A stretch of 64,000 nt of DNA. Origin: Brevibacillus sedimenti. Its GTDB lineage: Bacteria; Bacillota; Bacilli; Brevibacillales; Brevibacillaceae. The notes under the pieces are model-generated. The model worked only from the letters and a program-made list of their open reading frames with translations. It did no database searches and was not told the DNA's origin. The stretch spans positions 831,501 through 895,500 of the forward strand of contig NZ_CP064048.1 of the NCBI RefSeq assembly GCF_020923495.1. The letters run 5' to 3'. The position numbers were made by a program, and so were the translations under genes. Shown here one piece after another: positions 60,345 through 64,000 of the stretch; position 1 is the stretch's first letter, and each line of letters begins with the position of its first letter.

Positions 60345-60356
60345 TTCACGGGGTCT
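60331..60356 (-). terminator. Palindrome directly downstream of glyA (probable former terminator arm)
   Basis: AGACCCCG and CGGGGTCT arms around GAGTTATTCA lie about 27 bases after the glyA stop. No T-run follows on the minus strand here. The T-run is found instead beyond the matching left palindrome at 58301-58320. The outer flanks of the whole array (AAACAGACCCCG at left, CGGGGTCTGTTT at right) are exactly complementary, so the original glyA terminator seems to have been split by the array. Confidence 0.55.
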
Positions 60357-60383
60357 GTTTGCCACAGCATGCACGTTCTGAAA

Positions 60384-61634
60384 TTAAATTGTCAGGCCTT
60401 CATACATCGGGAAGCGTTGGCACAGCGCCGCTACGCGTTGGCGAGCTTCTTCGTGTTTGGCTGCGTCTTCCGGGTTTTTCAAGGTCAGGGCGATGATGGC
60501 TGCCACTTCTTTCATCGCTTCTTCGTCAAAGCCGCGGCTGGTCACTGCCGGGGTACCCATGCGGATGCCGCTGGTGACAAACGGGCTTTCCGGATCGTAC
60601 GGAATCGTGTTTTTGTTGGTGGTGATGTTCACTTCGTCCAGCAGGTGCTCCGCCACTTTTCCGGTCAAGCCGAGGTTGCGCACGTCTACCAGCACCAGGT
60701 GGTTGTCGGTGCCGCCGGAAACCAGCGTCAGCCCTTCAGCTTTCAGCGCTTCGGCAAATGCCTGAGCGTTGTTGACGATCTGCTGCGCGTACGTCTTGAA
60801 TTCAGGCTGCAGCGCTTCGCCGAACGCGACCGCCTTGGCTGCGATCACGTGCATCAGCGGACCGCCTTGCACGCCCGGGAAAACCGACTTGTCGATCGCC
60901 TTGGCGAACTCTTCCTTGCAGAGAATCAGGCCGCCGCGGGGACCGCGCAGGGTTTTGTGGGTGGTGGAGGTGACAAAGTGCGCATGCGGCACCGGATTGG
61001 GGTGGAGTCCCGCCGCCACGAGACCGGCGATATGGGCCATGTCCACCATGAAATACGCACCGACTTCGTCGGCAATTTCGCGGAACTTGGCAAAGTCGAT
61101 CGTGCGCGGGTACGCGCTGGCGCCAGCGACGATCAGCTTCGGCTTGTGCTCCAGAGCTTTTGCACGCACATCGTCGTAGTTGATCCGGTGGGTATCCTTG
61201 TCCACACCATACTCCACAAAGTTGTACAGCGTGCCGGAGAAGTTGACCGGGCTGCCGTGCGTCAGGTGTCCGCCGTGGGAGAGGTTCATGCCGAGCACGG
61301 TGTCACCAGGCTTCAGTACGGCAAAGTAGACCGCCATGTTGGCCTGAGCCCCGGAGTGAGGCTGCACGTTGGCGTGCTCCGCCCCGAACAGCTCCTTGAC
61401 GCGGTCACGGGCGATGTTTTCGGCGACGTCCACATACTCGCAGCCGCCGTAGTAGCGGCGGCCCGGGTAGCCTTCCGCGTACTTGTTGGTCAGAACCGTG
61501 CCCATCGCTTCCATAACGGCGCGGCTGACAAAGTTTTCAGACGCGATCAGTTCAATCTTGTCGCGCTGCCTGCCCAGTTCCAGTCGAATTGCTTCCGCCA
61601 CCTGCGGATCCTGCTTGCGCAAAAACTCTAGCAT
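60384..61634 (-). CDS. glyA: Serine hydroxymethyltransferase
   Basis: PLP enzyme converting serine and THF to glycine and 5,10-methylene-THF. 416 residues from the ATG at 61634 (GAGGAGGAG upstream). The PLP lysine is in [14 protein letters not shown] (about 223-236). [32 protein letters not shown] and [15 protein letters not shown] are characteristic. Confidence 0.98.
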   Translation of the reverse strand: MLEFLRKQDPQVAEAIRLELGRQRDKIELIASENFVSRAVMEAMGTVLTNKYAEGYPGRRYYGGCEYVDVAENIARDRVKELFGAEHANVQPHSGAQANMAVYFAVLKPGDTVLGMNLSHGGHLTHGSPVNFSGTLYNFVEYGVDKDTHRINYDDVRAKALEHKPKLIVAGASAYPRTIDFAKFREIADEVGAYFMVDMAHIAGLVAAGLHPNPVPHAHFVTSTTHKTLRGPRGGLILCKEEFAKAIDKSVFPGVQGGPLMHVIAAKAVAFGEALQPEFKTYAQQIVNNAQAFAEALKAEGLTLVSGGTDNHLVLVDVRNLGLTGKVAEHLLDEVNITTNKNTIPYDPESPFVTSGIRMGTPAVTSRGFDEEAMKEVAAIIALTLKNPEDAAKHEEARQRVAALCQRFPMYEGLTI

Positions 61635-61690
61635 GCTTGTCTCCTCCTCTTTACACTCAGGGATCTTGGTAGGAATACCGCTTGTCCGAC

Positions 61691-62260
61691 CTAGGTACAA
61701 CTCTCCGACGACGGTGTTCGGTCGTAGACCGCCCGGGCTCCGCCGATCAGCTTGGGACGCGTCCGCGCTGCGGTGACATGTGCGTCCCCCACTGTCCGGC
61801 AGGAGGGGCGAATGGGGACGGCGACGTGCCTTAGGTGCATCCCGATGAGCGTGTCGCCAATGTCGATGCCGGCATGTGCGCGAACGTGCTCCACCACGAC
61901 GGGATCGGCCATGTGGGCGTATGCGTGTGCGGCCATTGAACCGCCCGCCTGCGGCACGGGGACGACCGTCACTTCATCCAGACCGTAACGTTCCTGTGTC
62001 TCTCGCTCCACGACCAGCGCCCTGTTCAAATGTTCACAACATTGAAAAGCCAGCGCAAAACCGCGTTGTTCCTGAACGGCGGCAATCCCCCGGTAAATGG
62101 CGGCCGCCACCTCCCGGCTGCCCGCTTTGCCGATCTGCTTGCCCAGCACCTCACTGGTGCTGCAGCCGATGACGAGAATCTGCCCCGGCCGCAGCTCGGC
62201 CAACTCTGCCACTTCAGAGACGAGCGCGCTCACCTGCCGTTCGATTGCGAGCATGTCCAC
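61691..62260 (-). CDS. ywlG: TIGR01440/UPF0340 family protein (YwlG)
   Basis: 189 residues from GTG at 62260 with GGGAGTG upstream. Conserved parts are [20 protein letters not shown] (about 28-47), [35 protein letters not shown] and [13 protein letters not shown]. Function unknown. Placed between rpiB and glyA as in B. subtilis. Confidence 0.92.
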   Translation of the reverse strand: MDMLAIERQVSALVSEVAELAELRPGQILVIGCSTSEVLGKQIGKAGSREVAAAIYRGIAAVQEQRGFALAFQCCEHLNRALVVERETQERYGLDEVTVVPVPQAGGSMAAHAYAHMADPVVVEHVRAHAGIDIGDTLIGMHLRHVAVPIRPSCRTVGDAHVTAARTRPKLIGGARAVYDRTPSSESCT

Positions 62261-62261
62261 C

Positions 62262-62717
62262 TTACTTCACTCCCGCATGTTTGGCTTCAATCGCTGCAAT
62301 TTTTTCCACGCGGCGCGCGTGACGCCCTCCCTGGAACTCCGTCTCCAGCCAGATTTTCACGATGTCCAGCGCCAGCCCCGGACCAATCACCCGTTCGCCC
62401 AAGGCCAGTACGTTGGAGTCGTTGTGTTCGCGGGTCGCCCGCGCGGAAAACGTGTCGTGCACCAGTGCGCAGCGGATGCCGGGCACCTTGTTGGCTGCGA
62501 TTGACATGCCAATGCCTGTCCCGCATACCAGGATGCCGCGGTCAAACTCCCCTGCCGCCACTTTTTCCGCCACCGGCAATGCGTAGTCGGGATAATCGAC
62601 CGAATCATTGCAGGTGCAGCCGAAGTCTTCAAAGGAAATGTTCATCGAGGTCAACAGCCTCTTGATCTCCTCCTTCAGGTTGTACCCGCCGTGATCGGCG
62701 CCAATCGCCACTTTCAT
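62262..62717 (-). CDS. rpiB: Ribose-5-phosphate isomerase B
   Basis: Interconverts ribose-5-P and ribulose-5-P (or a related sugar phosphate). 151 residues. N-terminal KVAIGADHGGYNLKEEI, the active-site ILVCGTGIGMSIAANKVPGI with Cys, and the REHNDSNVLALGERVIG motif are complete. One base separates it from ywlG. Confidence 0.95.
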   Translation of the reverse strand: MKVAIGADHGGYNLKEEIKRLLTSMNISFEDFGCTCNDSVDYPDYALPVAEKVAAGEFDRGILVCGTGIGMSIAANKVPGIRCALVHDTFSARATREHNDSNVLALGERVIGPGLALDIVKIWLETEFQGGRHARRVEKIAAIEAKHAGVK

Positions 62718-62753
62718 CCTGCCATCCCTCGCTTGTGTCGTGATCTTCTGCCA

Positions 62754-62780
62754 TTATACATCAGAATCGGCAATGTAAAA
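62754..62780 (-). promoter_or_regulatory. Candidate promoter of rpiB-ywlG-glyA
   Basis: A perfect TATAAT (62754-62759) with TTTACA (62775-62780) 15 bases upstream, which is shorter than ideal. A 10-bp AT-rich inverted repeat (GAACATTTTT/AAAAATGTTC, 62784-62816) lies just upstream of the -35 and could be an operator. A second TATAAT is at 62822-62827. Confidence 0.45.
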
Positions 62781-62886
62781 AGTGAACATTTTTAAGTGAG
62801 TTGCAAAAAAATGTTCGCCATATTATACAAAAGCAGGCCCTGGCCGACTGCCAGCACCTCATCTCTTCACGATATGCGCCGCAACG

Positions 62887-63330
62887 TCAGCCTGTGAATT
62901 TGTTAATCAGGTAGTCCAGCGACTCTTCGATTTCCTCTGCGCAGCGCCGGTAGTCCTCCACCGTACCGCCAAACGGGTCGGCGATGTCGCTCATCCCTTC
63001 CACGCCGACATATTCCCGCAGTGTGAACACTTTTTCTGCTGCACCGGGAAACATGCTCTGGATCATCGTCTTGTGGCCCTGCGTCATGGTCAGGATCAGA
63101 TCGGCCCAGGCGACCAAGTCGTCGTTCAGCCGACGTGCCTGATGATCGTGATCGATACCCCGTTCCGCCAGCACCTGCATGGCGTGCAGGGAAGCAGGCT
63201 GACCGTCGAACGCGGCCACTCCCGCCGAACGGACTTCCCACTGGCCGTCCGTTGCCTTCGCTTTAAACAGCGCCTCTGCCATCGGGCTGCGGCAGGTGTT
63301 TCCCGTACAGACGAACAAGATTCGCTTCAC
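62887..63330 (-). CDS. ywlE: Protein-arginine-phosphatase YwlE (low-molecular-weight PTP family)
   Basis: Removes phosphate from phospho-arginine residues placed by McsB. 147 residues from GTG at 63330 (GGGGGAGAG upstream). The P-loop FVCTGNTCRSPMAEALF gives nucleophile Cys8, Arg14 and Thr12; Thr at this position is the feature that selects phospho-arginine over phospho-tyrosine. The general acid Asp is in IADPFGG. Located upstream of rpiB as in B. subtilis. Confidence 0.93.
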   Translation of the reverse strand: MKRILFVCTGNTCRSPMAEALFKAKATDGQWEVRSAGVAAFDGQPASLHAMQVLAERGIDHDHQARRLNDDLVAWADLILTMTQGHKTMIQSMFPGAAEKVFTLREYVGVEGMSDIADPFGGTVEDYRRCAEEIEESLDYLINKFTG

Positions 63331-63435
63331 GTGTCTCTCCCCCTTTCCGGCGAAGCTGCTGTCAGAACCATCTTCCAAGCAAGCGATCTTTCAAATATTT
63401 CGGGCCCGTTTTGCCGCTGCCGTCAGCCAGCAGTG

Positions 63436-63996
63436 TCACAGCATGAATTTCAGACCAAATCCCAGCAAAATCAGTCCACCTAATACTTCGCTGTACTCGC
63501 CCAGCCATCCTCCCACCCTTTGTCCGATCATCAGGCCGCAGTAGGCCATCACACCGCCCATGATGCCAAACAGGGTGACCGCCAGCAGTTTGTTTACCTC
63601 TATCAAGCCAAAGGAAAAGCCGACCGTCATCGCGTCCAGGCTGACGCTGACGGCAAACAGCAACAGTCCCAGTCCTTTCGTGCACAGGATGCTCTTTTCC
63701 TCGCTCTGCACGAACCCGTTCCACAGCATATTCGCACCGATGACCATCAGTACCGCACCGCCGATAAACACTGCAATATCCCCGACCAGCCCGGACAAGT
63801 ACACCCCGATGGCAATCCCCACGAAGGGCATGGCTACGTGAAACAACCCGATGGTGATGCTGACTTTGATGATTTCTCTGAGGCGCATGCCCACCATCCC
63901 CACGCCCACTCCCAGTGAAAACGCGTCCATGCTCAGGGCAAAGGCAATCACCAGCAGGGTTAAAAATTGTCCCCAATGAAATATGGTCAGGTCCAC
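63436..63996 (-). CDS. mntP: Manganese efflux pump MntP (YwlD)
   Basis: 186 residues from GTG at 63996, only four bases from the window edge, so the true start could be further out. Six transmembrane helices. The two inverted halves carry the MntP signature Asp residues: ALSMDAFSLGVGVGM (about 20-34) and AVSVSLDAMTVGFSFGL (about 114-130). It exports Mn2+. Next to ywlE, as in Bacillus. Confidence 0.9.
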   Translation of the reverse strand: MDLTIFHWGQFLTLLVIAFALSMDAFSLGVGVGMVGMRLREIIKVSITIGLFHVAMPFVGIAIGVYLSGLVGDIAVFIGGAVLMVIGANMLWNGFVQSEEKSILCTKGLGLLLFAVSVSLDAMTVGFSFGLIEVNKLLAVTLFGIMGGVMAYCGLMIGQRVGGWLGEYSEVLGGLILLGFGLKFML

Positions 63997-64000
63997 ACCG

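Overview
The window comes from an aerobic, endospore-forming, flagellated Firmicute, almost certainly a Brevibacillus. The strongest evidence is the pair of S-layer genes at the left end. A middle wall protein (mwp) with the characteristic double translation start precedes an outer wall protein (owp), as in the cwp operon of Brevibacillus brevis 47. The remaining gene order (spoIIID-mbl-flhO-flhP, spoIIQ-spoIID-murA-ywmB, atp, upp-wecB, glyA-ywlG-rpiB-ywlE-mntP) matches the Bacillaceae/Paenibacillaceae core genome. Base composition outside the S-layer genes is fairly GC-rich, which suggests one of the higher-GC Brevibacillus species (inference). Nearly every gene is on the minus strand; the exceptions are yigZ, a small coiled-coil gene and an insertion sequence.

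Layout: 1-6842 S-layer operon with its leader and promoter. 6843-8045 a secreted TolC-like protein. 8328-9656 (plus strand) YigZ and a heptad-repeat coiled-coil protein. 9688-14217 a giant SLH-anchored surface protein. 14390-17485 envelope genes (tagA-tagO, fabZ, pgsA-like). 17680-23286 an EpuA-like membrane protein, flagellar rod-like proteins, Mbl, and the sporulation genes spoIIID, spoIIQ and spoIID, with candidate sigma-E and sigma-F promoters. 23460-25921 murA, ywmB and a DUF1146 protein. 26045-36650 an 11-subunit complex I operon (nuoA-D, H-N, without E, F, G). 36906-37646 an unrecognised protein. 37835-45242 the F1Fo ATP synthase operon. 45446-52582 a thiolase plus the biotin operon bioA-D-B-F-H-C behind a BirA operator. 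52750-55899 an SLH-anchored phosphodiester glycosidase. 56100-57891 upp-wecB. 58065-60356 an accessory patch with a decayed AT-rich gene, an intact IS3-family element and a tandem palindrome-bounded repeat. 60384-63996 glyA, ywlG, rpiB, ywlE and mntP.

The genes cover three main themes. One is building and decorating the cell surface: S-layer, SLH proteins, wall-polymer initiation, UDP-GlcNAc epimerase, MurA and Mbl. The second is respiratory energy conservation by complex I and ATP synthase. The third is sporulation.

The least explained part is 58300-60383. Two near-identical copies of about 363 bp, each able to fold into a long GC-rich hairpin, sit inside what looks like the split terminator of glyA, and one palindrome is interrupted by the IS. 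This is the best candidate for an undescribed element, either a structured RNA or a non-autonomous mobile unit. Other notable points are a 42-residue Ala/Lys repeat expansion in NuoC and the TolC-like protein in a Gram-positive. Three core genes (flhP-like, nuoM, bioF) are each broken by one missing base in a G/C run, which points to sequencing error rather than gene loss.
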